Source: Alteromonas antoniana
GTDB taxonomy: Bacteria > Pseudomonadota > Gammaproteobacteria > Enterobacterales > Alteromonadaceae
Assembly: GCF_019249295.1 (NCBI RefSeq)
Contig: NZ_JAESDH010000009.1
Location: 97,275-161,274, forward strand
Length of the DNA: 64,000 nt
Direction of reading: 5' to 3'
How positions within the stretch are numbered: the first letter of the stretch is position 1; each line of letters begins with the position of its first letter. The translations under genes and the position numbers were made by a program. Under the pieces are notes generated by a model. The model searched no databases. It saw nothing but the letters and a program-made list of their open reading frames with translations, and was not told the DNA's origin. Of this stretch, positions 1 through 8,642 are shown one piece after another.

Positions 1-1411
1 TATATCCAGCACCGAAATCATCAATAGAGATACGCACGCCCAGTAATTTTATCTGCCAGAGCAGGTTATTCATAAAATCACTGTTTTCTGCAATGGCGGT
101 TTCGGTAATTTCCAGCTCAATAACACGCGGATTGAGGCTGTATCGCTCCAGCTCACTTTTCAATAGCCTTACGATGTGAAAAGACTGCAGTTGCCGTACC
201 GACACATTGATAGCCACCGAGGTGATATCCGGGCTAAAGCGAACCAGTTCGGAGGCCGAGCGAATGCTGTTTTTCAGCACCCAGTCACCGATAGTCTCAA
301 TCTGGCCGTCCAGTTCCGCCAGACTGATAAACTCTGCAGGAGAGACCCATCCCATAGACTGATGCTGCCACCGAAGCAGCACTTCAGCGCCTTCTATCAT
401 ACCGGATTGCAGCGATACTTTAGGTTGATACGCCAGCGTAAACTCCCCCTGTTGTAAGCCGTGCTGCAAGTCGTTGCGGATAGCCTGCTGACGCTGAAAA
501 CGTTCGATGGTACTGTCGTCAAGATGCGTTACCGTCACCCGGTTAACTTCGCGGAGAATGGCGAGCTCCAGGCTTTTTATCAGAATATCAAACTCAAACG
601 CGCAATCTTTGGTAACCCGATAGCCCACCCCGACGTGACAAAACACCGTATTATTATTAATTAAATACGACTTCTGAATGAAACGACGCATGTCGCTGCA
701 CAGCTCATCCAGAGTTTTCTCATCCGTTTCCGGAAAAAATATCGCAAACAGTCCCTGCTCAAGGCATTTTACTCTGCAAGGCACTTTCAGAAAGCTTCGG
801 ATACGCTCGGAAATCAGCGTATCAAGTTCGTCGGCAACGTCGCTGCCATGTGACAGACCAATATCATCGTAATTAATCAGTTTGACCACCACCAGCGTAT
901 TGTACTGGTCGAACGGAATCACGTTTTGCGGCGCGTCCGGACCTTCTTTGTGCTGATCAAGTGACGCTTTTAATGAGCGAATGCGTTGCGTCCAGGTGTT
1001 CTCCCGCCGGGTATTGTATTGCCTGAAAGCCTGCTCGATTTCACTGACAAGCACACTGTCAGTCCAGGGTTTTGTCAGGTATTTATTTGCCAGGCCGTTG
1101 TTTAACAATTCAACCAGAGTATCAAAATCCCCCTCACCGCTAAGCATGATGGTGACAGTAGCCGGATAATACTGATGGATATAACGAAGCAGGTCGGCAC
1201 CAGACATATGTGGCATGTTATTGTCTGTCAGCACCACCGCAATGTTATTTTGGGCAAGTATTGGCAGGGCTTCTTTTCCGTTTACTGCAGTATGAATGCG
1301 GTATCCGGCTGGCCGGATTACACGTTTCAGTGATGACAGTACGGCAGGCTCATCGTCAACGATAAGCAACTCTTGCACACCGCTCGGCGGGCTCACGTAT
1401 TGCAATGACAT
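1..1411 (-). CDS. REC-degenerate GGDEF-EAL c-di-GMP signalling protein (3' end outside window)
   Basis: A partial gene of about 470 visible codons reading leftwards off the window. The ATG at 1411 starts an N-terminal receiver domain with an acidic pair (Asp19/Asp20), the probable phosphoacceptor Asp63 in LTDNNMP, and a Lys in YLTKPW. The middle (about 175-300) has the length and pattern of a GGDEF domain, but the signature is replaced by EQGLFAIF, so diguanylate cyclase activity is unlikely. The last visible part is an EAL domain with GAEVLLRW in place of EALLRW and the metal-binding ISIDDFGAGY. By family knowledge, EAL domains hydrolyse c-di-GMP. The response-regulator architecture suggests a phosphorylation-controlled phosphodiesterase acting in the cytoplasm. 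The histidine kinases at 4060 and 7123 are plausible partners, which is inference. Catalytic status cannot be settled because the C-terminal EAL residues lie outside. Confidence 0.88.
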   Translation of the reverse strand, partial: MSLQYVSPPSGVQELLIVDDEPAVLSSLKRVIRPAGYRIHTAVNGKEALPILAQNNIAVVLTDNNMPHMSGADLLRYIHQYYPATVTIMLSGEGDFDTLVELLNNGLANKYLTKPWTDSVLVSEIEQAFRQYNTRRENTWTQRIRSLKASLDQHKEGPDAPQNVIPFDQYNTLVVVKLINYDDIGLSHGSDVADELDTLISERIRSFLKVPCRVKCLEQGLFAIFFPETDEKTLDELCSDMRRFIQKSYLINNNTVFCHVGVGYRVTKDCAFEFDILIKSLELAILREVNRVTVTHLDDSTIERFQRQQAIRNDLQHGLQQGEFTLAYQPKVSLQSGMIEGAEVLLRWQHQSMGWVSPAEFISLAELDGQIETIGDWVLKNSIRSASELVRFSPDITSVAINVSVRQLQSFHIVRLLKSELERYSLNPRVIELEITETAIAENSDFMNNLLWQIKLLGVRISIDDFGAGY

Positions 1412-1430
1412 GGTACACCTCAGAAAGTCA

Positions 1431-2546
1431 TTACCAGCGATACTGGGTTTCGATACGAAATCGATTTGCGTGCTTTTTCTCTCCCTCAAGCGAATTAAGG
1501 TGGCTGAACCTTGTGCCTACCCACCAGTCAGCGCGAACGGAATAACGTGCCCTGACATCAATACCGTTGTAGTTCGTGGTTGCCAGTCGCCCGGTTGCGT
1601 TCTGTGCAAACTCTTCAATTACCGCAAATTTTTCTACATGTAACAGTCTCAGATGCGCCTGAAAATCGCCTTTTTCTTTCAGCTTGCCATAGCGTAATTC
1701 CACAGCCAGGCTGGTGCGATCGTCACGGTCAGCGTCCACCGTTACGCCGTCTGAAGTGAGAGCGTGACCCGCATCCACGGCAATCCGCCATTGCTGCCAG
1801 CTTAACCAGGTACTCAGCCGTAATGAGGTGTGATCGGACCCGGTCTCCTTGCACGCATACTGGCAATGCTGCTGTCCCTCGTAATTCACCAGCCAGGGAG
1901 CGAAAGTCCAGCTTGTGTTGTCATATTTGGTTGTCCACGTGGCCTGCACAGCCTGAAGACTGCCGATCGTCCCCGAAGCGCCATCAAGTGGCGCGCCCCA
2001 GAACCCGGTCAGGGTCAGGCCGTCGGACACCTGATGATGCAGCGCTGCGCCAATCGGGTGTAGATCCCGGTCCCAGAACACATCGGTACTGTTTGTCAGT
2101 TGCCAGGGAATTTTGCCGGCAATAAACGCCGTGTCATCGTGCTGATACTCTACATACGCCTGATCGACATACACATCCTTGTCAGGAAGCCCCTGCTCAG
2201 TAAAACGATATAAGGTAATGGAAGGCACGTTCTGTCGGTTTTTTAATCCTGTACTCACGCGTACGCGATAGCGCCAGGCATTGCCGATGCTACCCTGTAT
2301 ACCTGCCCGAACAGTGGCCCGCAATCTTTCGCGATCGCTAGCGCCTGCCATCGCAGTGTCGTTTTCGTAACGAAGCAGCACGCTGGCGTAAGGCGATACG
2401 GTAACCGGCTCGGCCCTGACCGACGACAATGACATGCCGCAGGCTGCAATGATTACTGCATAAATGTTGTAGTGTCTGAAATGTGAACTGACTTGTTTTC
2501 TCACATGAATTACCACTGATAAACAATGTTCAAACAATAGCCGCAT
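1431..2546 (-). CDS. Outer-membrane porin-like beta-barrel protein
   Basis: Up to 371 residues. A hydrophobic stretch ending in SLSSVRA before EPVTV looks like a signal peptide, though the long polar N-terminus means the true start may be the in-frame GTG at codon 15. The mature part is rich in alternating aromatic/polar strands (for example TLTGFWG, WRYRVRVS) and ends in an aromatic residue (YRW), as outer-membrane barrel proteins do for BAM recognition. It resembles alginate/phosphate-type porins in general layout, but I cannot name the substrate. It lies between a c-di-GMP response regulator and the PhnD-like sensor cluster, so its expression or substrate may be tied to that signal. The specific function is unknown. 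Confidence 0.65.
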   Translation of the reverse strand: MRLLFEHCLSVVIHVRKQVSSHFRHYNIYAVIIAACGMSLSSVRAEPVTVSPYASVLLRYENDTAMAGASDRERLRATVRAGIQGSIGNAWRYRVRVSTGLKNRQNVPSITLYRFTEQGLPDKDVYVDQAYVEYQHDDTAFIAGKIPWQLTNSTDVFWDRDLHPIGAALHHQVSDGLTLTGFWGAPLDGASGTIGSLQAVQATWTTKYDNTSWTFAPWLVNYEGQQHCQYACKETGSDHTSLRLSTWLSWQQWRIAVDAGHALTSDGVTVDADRDDRTSLAVELRYGKLKEKGDFQAHLRLLHVEKFAVIEEFAQNATGRLATTNYNGIDVRARYSVRADWWVGTRFSHLNSLEGEKKHANRFRIETQYRW

Positions 2547-2640
2547 GTCACATTTGTCGCAATCTATACTTTAGTCTTGATTGTCACTTTTTAATCGACG
2601 TGTTATAACGTAATACACGTAACGTTTACCGGGTGAAAAA

Positions 2641-3201
2641 ATGAAAACACTGACTTCAGGGGAAATTGCCGCATTTTGCGACGTGAACCTTAGAACTGTT
2701 ATCCGCTGGATCGAAAGTGGCAAACTGAAAGGTTTCAAGCTTCCCGGGCGCGGTAACAACCGGGTACTGGTTGACGACTTCGTCGACTTTCTGGAACGCC
2801 ATAACATGCCGGTGCCGCAACAGCTTCGCGGTGAGGCGACGCCTGGGATCCTGATAGTCGATGATGAAATGCCGGTGGCCAAGTCAATACAGCGAGTGGC
2901 GCGCCGTGCAGGCTACGACACTATGATTGCCACGGGCGGCTTTCAGGCGGGAATTATGCTAAGCCAAAACAACCCGAAACTGATGACGCTGGACTTGAGC
3001 ATGCCGGGCATGGATGGTTACAGCGTGATCCAGTTCACGCGTGAACAGCAGCGCTACAAGCGACTAAAGATCATCGTTATCTCAGCGCTTGATGATGTCA
3101 GCCTGGAGCGAGCTCTGGATATGGGCGCCGATGCCGTGCTGCAAAAGCCGTTTTCAAACCATGACTTAACCAGCTTGCTGGACACCTACATGTCGGCCTG
3201 A
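2641..3201 (+). CDS. Response regulator with N-terminal excisionase/MerR-like HTH and C-terminal receiver
   Basis: 186 residues. Residues 1-53 form an excisionase/MerR-like helix-turn-helix (SGEIAAFCDVNLRTVIRWIE, then a GRGNNRV wing and DDFVDFLER). Residues 68-186 form a receiver domain with acidic pair Asp74/Asp75, phosphoacceptor Asp118 in LDLSMPGMDG, and the conserved Lys in LQKPFS. This is the reverse order of the usual receiver-then-DNA-binding layout. It probably controls transcription in response to a kinase. It is followed 21 bp later by the PhnD-like binding protein and then by the histidine kinase, so the three genes likely form one operon with kinase at 4060 as cognate partner (inference). 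The start at 2641 follows a weak GGTG ribosome site. Confidence 0.85.
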   Translation: MKTLTSGEIAAFCDVNLRTVIRWIESGKLKGFKLPGRGNNRVLVDDFVDFLERHNMPVPQQLRGEATPGILIVDDEMPVAKSIQRVARRAGYDTMIATGGFQAGIMLSQNNPKLMTLDLSMPGMDGYSVIQFTREQQRYKRLKIIVISALDDVSLERALDMGADAVLQKPFSNHDLTSLLDTYMSA

Positions 3202-3222
3202 TGCAGGCTTCGGGAGTTGCAG

Positions 3223-4050
3223 ATGAAATACCGCACGTTAATGCTGACAACCTTTTGCTGGCTTCTGACTCTCTTTTTTAGTTCAGACAGTTCTGCGGAA
3301 TCTCTGACTTTTGGCATCGTTCCTCAACAATCGGCAAAAAAACTGGCGGCAAACTGGCAGCCGTTACTCAATCACCTTTCACAACAAACGGGTGTCACCA
3401 TAAACTTTGCTACGGCCAAAGACATCCCGACATTTGAAGCCCGGCTTACGGAAAAGCAATACGATATTGCTTACATGAATCCATACCACTACACAGAATT
3501 TCACGAGCTGGCAGGCTACGAAGCACTGGCCCGTCAGAAAAATAAAAACCTCGTTGGCGTTATTGTAGTTGCCGCAAACAGCCCCTTCATGCACATCGAA
3601 GAATTACACGGGCTAACTGTGGCGTTTCCTGCTCCGGCAGCGTTTGCTGCCAGCATCCTTCCACAGGCTGAACTTGCCAAGATGGGAATTTCTATTACTC
3701 CTCAGTATGTGTTCTCTCACGATTCGGTCTATCTTAATGTAAGCAAAGGCTTTTTGCCTGCAGGCGGTGGGATCATCAGAACACTGAACAGCATCGAACC
3801 GGGTATCAGAGATAACCTGAGAATACTATGGAAGAGTAAAGCCTATACCCCGCATGCGATAGCAACGGCAGCGCATCTGTCACCGGAAATCCGTTCTGCG
3901 TTGCTGAAAGCCCTACTGGCACTGAATGGCAGCGAGCACAAACCGATACTCGCACCGCTTAAGTTTGACGGCTTCGAAGAGGCCCGGAATAGCGACTGGG
4001 ATGATGTCAGAGAACTTGGCATTCAATCTCTGGCGCGGCCACATTTTTGA
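3223..4050 (+). CDS. PhnD-like periplasmic binding protein (phosphate/phosphonate family)
   Basis: 275 residues from the ATG at 3223, which has GGGAG six bases upstream; an in-frame TTG lies six bases earlier. A signal peptide (hydrophobic MLTTFCWLLTLFFSS, cleavage near SSA) is followed by the fold-specific start LTFGIVPQQSAKKLAANW and by YDIAYMNPYHYTEF, typical of the PhnD/SsuA-like substrate-binding family. No ABC ATPase or permease gene is nearby. Instead the gene ends nine bases before a membrane histidine kinase. This suggests that the protein presents a ligand to the kinase rather than feeding a transporter, as known for TorT/TorS-like pairs. The ligand is not deducible. Confidence 0.85.
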   Translation: MKYRTLMLTTFCWLLTLFFSSDSSAESLTFGIVPQQSAKKLAANWQPLLNHLSQQTGVTINFATAKDIPTFEARLTEKQYDIAYMNPYHYTEFHELAGYEALARQKNKNLVGVIVVAANSPFMHIEELHGLTVAFPAPAAFAASILPQAELAKMGISITPQYVFSHDSVYLNVSKGFLPAGGGIIRTLNSIEPGIRDNLRILWKSKAYTPHAIATAAHLSPEIRSALLKALLALNGSEHKPILAPLKFDGFEEARNSDWDDVRELGIQSLARPHF

Positions 4051-4059
4051 GGTATCGCT

Positions 4060-5736
4060 GTGAATTGCTCGCTGAGAACAAAAACCATTGCCGGGGTAGC
4101 GGTCATCGAAGCCACCTTGCTTGCAATTCTGGTTATCACCATATTTCAGTTTCTGACTACGCTGTTGGATGACAGTATCTTAAAGCGGGCGCATACAACG
4201 GCAAACCTGTTCGCCTCAACGACAAAAAATGCCTTTCTCAGCTACGATCTCGCCTCTTTGGAAACCGACGTTGAAGAGTTACTGGCGAACTCAGATATTG
4301 TTTACGTCAGAATTATAGACAACAGCGGCAATGTATTTGCTTCCGGTGGTTCTGAGGCGGCCCTTTCGCAGCCATTTCAGGAAGACAGTTTTGTAGACCA
4401 GACTGATGATGGCGTTTTTGACATCTCTGCCCCCATCAAGGTAAACAGCCAGCTTTACGGACGGGTTGAGCTCGGCATTAATATCTCGTCTATCAGCAAC
4501 TCGCTGGTAAAAGTACGTAACTGGGCAGTATCCATCGCCCTGATTGAGATGCTGTTAGTGGCGTTGTTTTCTTTTGTGCTTGGCACCTACCTGACGTCTC
4601 AGTTAAAAGTGCTGCGCTCAGGTGCCAGAAAAATCGCCCGCTCCGTGGAGAATAATCACTATACCGATAATAAAGTAAAAGTGACCGGCTCTGATGAACT
4701 GGCTGAACTTTCAGAAGCGTTTAACCAGTTGGCTGACTCATTGTTTGAAGAATATAAACGACGATCGACGGTAGAAACGGAGCTTACCGAGCTTAATCGC
4801 TCACTGGAACAAAAGGTGCAGGACAGAACCACACTTCTGCAACAGAAAAACGCATTGTTGCAATCAACCAATAAAGATTTGAAGGAAGCACAGGTCCAGT
4901 TGCTTCAGGCTGAAAAAATGGCGTCTGTAGGTCAGCTTGCGGCAGGTGTCGCCCATGAAATAAATAATCCTGTGGGCTTCGTCGGCAGTAATTTATCGAC
5001 GCTTTCAGACTATATTTCTACATATCAGTTGCTGTTTGCTGAAATGCAGTCTGTTATCAACACCACAGATGACCGCGAGCGGCTCCAGAAACTCGAACAG
5101 TTGAAACAACGGTTCGAACAGCATGATATTGATTTCATTAATGAAGACGTTGTTCCGCTTATTCGGGAGTCTTCGGAAGGGCTCGAGCGTGTCAGTGAGA
5201 TTGTCAAAGGGTTGAAACTGTTTTCACGCATAGACAGTGACGAAAAGCAGTGGTTCGATATCAATGACTGTGTGCGCACCACGCTGAGTATGGTGAACAA
5301 TAAATTAAAATATATCAGCGACGTTAAGGTTGAGTTAAGTGCAATACCGCGTGTATTTATCAATGTAGGAAAAATATCACAGGTAATCACGAACCTGTTG
5401 ATCAATGCCGGCCAGGCGATTGAAGCCACCAAAAAGCATGGGCACATCCGCATTGCTACCACTGCTGACAATAAACAGGTCAGTGTGCATATTGAAGATA
5501 CCGGCGGCGGCATTAAGCCTGAGCACATCGATAAGTTATTCAATCCGTTTTTTACTACCAAACCAGAGGGTCAGGGAACAGGCCTGGGACTTTCGATTTC
5601 TTTCGGCATAGCCGAGGAACATGGAGGCACGCTTAGTGTCAGGAGCGACGAGGGCAAAGGCAGCTGTTTCACGCTGACTTTACCTTTGACACCGCCCGAG
5701 GATTCGGTGCATTCAGACAAACAAGACCAGCAATGA
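4060..5736 (+). CDS. Membrane sensor histidine kinase (periplasmic sensor, HAMP, HisKA, HATPase)
   Basis: 558 residues starting with GTG, with GAGGT eight bases upstream. Transmembrane segments at about 12-34 and 155-178 bracket a periplasmic sensor of about 120 residues. A HAMP linker, a coiled coil (about 230-285), a HisKA domain with His299 in GVAHEINNPVG, and an HATPase domain (DTGGGI, GQGTGLGLSI) follow. It autophosphorylates on His299 and passes the phosphate to a receiver. No receiver is fused, so the HTH-REC protein (2641) and the REC/HD protein (5797) are candidate acceptors. The adjacent PhnD-like protein is the likely ligand sensor. The kinase core closely resembles that of the kinase at 7123 (AHEINNPVG, SNL), which suggests a shared origin. 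Confidence 0.9.
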   Translation: MNCSLRTKTIAGVAVIEATLLAILVITIFQFLTTLLDDSILKRAHTTANLFASTTKNAFLSYDLASLETDVEELLANSDIVYVRIIDNSGNVFASGGSEAALSQPFQEDSFVDQTDDGVFDISAPIKVNSQLYGRVELGINISSISNSLVKVRNWAVSIALIEMLLVALFSFVLGTYLTSQLKVLRSGARKIARSVENNHYTDNKVKVTGSDELAELSEAFNQLADSLFEEYKRRSTVETELTELNRSLEQKVQDRTTLLQQKNALLQSTNKDLKEAQVQLLQAEKMASVGQLAAGVAHEINNPVGFVGSNLSTLSDYISTYQLLFAEMQSVINTTDDRERLQKLEQLKQRFEQHDIDFINEDVVPLIRESSEGLERVSEIVKGLKLFSRIDSDEKQWFDINDCVRTTLSMVNNKLKYISDVKVELSAIPRVFINVGKISQVITNLLINAGQAIEATKKHGHIRIATTADNKQVSVHIEDTGGGIKPEHIDKLFNPFFTTKPEGQGTGLGLSISFGIAEEHGGTLSVRSDEGKGSCFTLTLPLTPPEDSVHSDKQDQQ

Positions 5737-5796
5737 AAGGTCTTTATTAACCGGTCGGCTGTGCACAGTTCCGATACACCAGATAAGGGTTAAGTT

Positions 5797-7116
5797 ATGC
5801 ATACCAGCGACAATCAGGTGCAGAAAAAATATACCGTTATTTTCATCGATGATGAGCCAAACATTCTGCGGGCGATCAAACGTGCACTGTTTAAAATGGA
5901 TATTAATCTGGTGTTAGCAGACAGCGGACAAAAGGCGCTAGAGATTCTGGCCAAAACGCCTGCTCACGTTGTTATTTCGGACATGAAGATGCCGAGTATG
6001 TCAGGGGCTGAGTTACTCGAACAGGTCGCCGAAAAGTACCCGGATACCTTTCGGGTAGTACTGACCGGTTTTGCGGATATTGACTCTACCATTAAGGCCG
6101 TTAATCAGGGCCGGATCCACCGCTACCTGCAAAAGCCATGGGATAATCAGGAACTGATGAATACCATCGAAGAAGGCCTTGAACGGATACGCCTGAAAGA
6201 TGAGAACGCCCGGCTACAAAAGCTGACTGCAGCGCAAAACAAAAAGCTTAAAGATATCAACATGCAACTGGAACAGATGGTACAAAAGCGCACCCGCCAG
6301 ATAAAGGCTGCACTGAACCGGGTCGAAAAGCATAATCAGGCTATCGAGCAGGTACTGTTTAATGTGATTAGTATCAACCCCGATATCAATGGTAAATTCG
6401 CGATAGAAGTGAGTGAGCTGGCCGGACGTTTGGCGAAAGAAGCCGGCCAGGAAAAAGACATGGTAAAACTGGTGAAATACGCCGGTCTCATCTGTGAATT
6501 AGGCTTGTTAGGTCTGACACCCGATGATTATCGCCTGCCGTTTTCGAAACTGAATTATCAGCAACAGCAAGCGTACTTATCGCAAACCCGCAAAGCGGCG
6601 GAAATTTTAGCTCCCGCCCATCAAATGCAATCAGTATCAGACATTATTGAATTTCAGTTTGAGCACTACAATGGCTCGGGACTATACAATAAGGTCGCAA
6701 AGGAGATCCCAGTGGGTGCGCGGATCCTGGCTATTGCTCGTGATTACTGGCGCTTGGTAACCGGCCGCCTCAGTGGCATAGAGATGGCACCAAGAGAAGC
6801 CAAGCTGGAGATGAAAAAGCATAAAAACACCCGCTATGACGGCGAGATCCTGGACATACTGCTAAATGCACAGGACGTCGGGCGTCCGCTTTATATGGAC
6901 AACACCGTTTCAGCGACCTCGCTGAAACCCGGTATGGTGCTGGGGCAAAACCTGTATAACGATGCGCATATTCTTATCCTGCCTGAAGGGCACATTTTTT
7001 CAGAGTCAACAATTAGCAAGTTAGCCCAATTCGAGCGCGAGCGGGGTAAGAAGTTTACTATTTGCCTGAAAAAAGAGGAGCCTGAAACAGCAGAGGACGT
7101 TCCAGCGGCCGGATAA
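5797..7116 (+). CDS. Response regulator with degenerate HD-GYP-like output domain
   Basis: 439 residues. A receiver domain occupies 10-130 with phosphoacceptor Asp62 in SDMKMPSMSG and the Lys in YLQKPWD. A coiled coil follows (about 135-180). The remainder (about 190-345) aligns by eye with HD-GYP phosphodiesterases, but key residues are missing: the HD pair is replaced by ICELGLLGL and the HHE..DGSGYP element by EFQFEHYNGSGLYN. Metal-dependent c-di-GMP hydrolysis is therefore unlikely, and the domain may serve binding or signalling. The C-terminus (SLKPGMVLGQNLYN) resembles an accessory segment seen after HD-type output domains. It lies 60 bp after the kinase gene, so cotranscription is likely. 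Confidence 0.85.
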   Translation: MHTSDNQVQKKYTVIFIDDEPNILRAIKRALFKMDINLVLADSGQKALEILAKTPAHVVISDMKMPSMSGAELLEQVAEKYPDTFRVVLTGFADIDSTIKAVNQGRIHRYLQKPWDNQELMNTIEEGLERIRLKDENARLQKLTAAQNKKLKDINMQLEQMVQKRTRQIKAALNRVEKHNQAIEQVLFNVISINPDINGKFAIEVSELAGRLAKEAGQEKDMVKLVKYAGLICELGLLGLTPDDYRLPFSKLNYQQQQAYLSQTRKAAEILAPAHQMQSVSDIIEFQFEHYNGSGLYNKVAKEIPVGARILAIARDYWRLVTGRLSGIEMAPREAKLEMKKHKNTRYDGEILDILLNAQDVGRPLYMDNTVSATSLKPGMVLGQNLYNDAHILILPEGHIFSESTISKLAQFERERGKKFTICLKKEEPETAEDVPAAG

Positions 7117-7122
7117 ATGAAT

Positions 7123-8430
7123 TCATTCGGGGCCTTCAACCCGAGGGAACCGAAGCGTAAATGTTGTGCCTTTATTTAGTTCACTGCTAACGTCAGTGAT
7201 CGCATCATGGGCATGCAGAATACCCTGCGTGATAGCCAGCCCCAGTCCGGTTCCCTTCCCCGTGGCTTTGGTAGTAAAAAATGGTGTGAAAATTTTTGCA
7301 CGGGTGGCTTTATCCATGCCTGTTCCGGTGTCGGCAATGCTTACTTCAACATGGCTGATAGTCTCGCTGACACGCAAGGTTAGGGTGCCTCCTCCGGGCA
7401 TGGCGTGAGCCGCATTTATCATCATATTAACGAACACCTGCTCAAGCTGCGAACCGTCCCCGGAAATAAGCCCCGAAGTCGTATCGTCCTCGTAAATCAC
7501 ATTATGGTGCGTATCAAACTGACTGCGGGTGAGCGTGATACAACGCTTGACCACATCCGCGACTTTCAGCGTTTTAAACTTGCCCTCGCCCCGACGGGAA
7601 AAAGCATACAGCTCGCTCACGATGTTGCTGATTCGGTCAACACCAGACAAGTTGGTTTCGACAATCTCTTTGCTGTCTTCCAGTAAAAAGTCAAAATCAA
7701 AGCGTGTTTTCAGGGAATCAAACACCTCCGGGCTCACCTGCCCTTTTTCCACAGCCTGCTCAAGCTCAGAAAAAAACGTCTGAAACGAGTCCATATACGT
7801 GGCGAGAGATTCCAGGTTAGAGCGGATATAACCGACCGGATTATTAATCTCATGGGCGATACCCGCCGTGAGTTTTCCCAGCTCAGACATTTTTTCAGCC
7901 TGCACCAGCTGCGCCATGGTTTCTGCCATTCCCCGGCTGATGGATTCCATGCTTCGTTGTGTCGCCGCAATATCTTTTTCCCGTCGACGATGTTTCAGTC
8001 CGAAGGCAATGCACTTTGTGGCGTCCTCTAATACAGAGAGCACCTCGTCGCCCGGCGCACTATCCACGCTTAGCACGGCCCACACCGAGGGTTGCGAAGC
8101 GCAATCGATAACAAGTAAAACCCACTTCTCGTTACTCACCACCAGGCCAGTCTTTGCCGACGCGTACTCTGACACCGTATCGCAAAGCGCTTTAAGCGAA
8201 CCTGCAGGCGCATTCCAGCTTTCGCCGTTAAACACTTTAATGGTTGAAATATCGTGCAGTCGACCTTCCCAGCAAGGCAAATAAAACGCCTGTTTCGCGC
8301 CGATATACGCGAAAGTGGCCTCTATCGCCTGACGCAGCATGGTTTCGATATCGTCATCGGAACCGGCAATACTCGTTAGGGTTCGGTAATACCGATAGGC
8401 TGTGGCGTCGTCATAATGGGTGTCAGACAT
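7123..8430 (-). CDS. Soluble sensor histidine kinase with GAF-like N-terminus
   Basis: 435 residues from ATG 8430 (an in-frame GTG lies six bases upstream). No transmembrane segment is seen, so it should be cytoplasmic. Residues 1-150 look like a GAF-type sensory domain (alternating strands, WVLLVIDCASQPSVWAVLSV). A short coiled coil leads to HisKA with His193 in GIAHEINNPVG, and then HATPase motifs (MINAAHAMPGG, DTGTGMD, GKGTGLGLAI). It faces the REC/HD gene tail-to-tail, with only six bases between stop codons. It probably belongs to the same signalling network and could phosphorylate one of the receiver proteins in this block, but partner choice is inference. Confidence 0.88.
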   Translation of the reverse strand: MSDTHYDDATAYRYYRTLTSIAGSDDDIETMLRQAIEATFAYIGAKQAFYLPCWEGRLHDISTIKVFNGESWNAPAGSLKALCDTVSEYASAKTGLVVSNEKWVLLVIDCASQPSVWAVLSVDSAPGDEVLSVLEDATKCIAFGLKHRRREKDIAATQRSMESISRGMAETMAQLVQAEKMSELGKLTAGIAHEINNPVGYIRSNLESLATYMDSFQTFFSELEQAVEKGQVSPEVFDSLKTRFDFDFLLEDSKEIVETNLSGVDRISNIVSELYAFSRRGEGKFKTLKVADVVKRCITLTRSQFDTHHNVIYEDDTTSGLISGDGSQLEQVFVNMMINAAHAMPGGGTLTLRVSETISHVEVSIADTGTGMDKATRAKIFTPFFTTKATGKGTGLGLAITQGILHAHDAITDVSSELNKGTTFTLRFPRVEGPE

Positions 8431-8642
8431 AAACACGTTTCCGGTTAGTCATTGATAATGAGCAGATAAGTCGCATACTACTACTTGGAAAGATGCAAAC
8501 AAGCAAGGAAATAACAAAACCGTCAGGCTCACGATAAACTTTGTTATCCGGGGCACGTAAGTAACAAGTTTAGTGACGTTTTTTCCCGTTTTCATTCATG
8601 CCAGAATGAGAACCATACACACTTTAACCAAAAGCGACCAAC

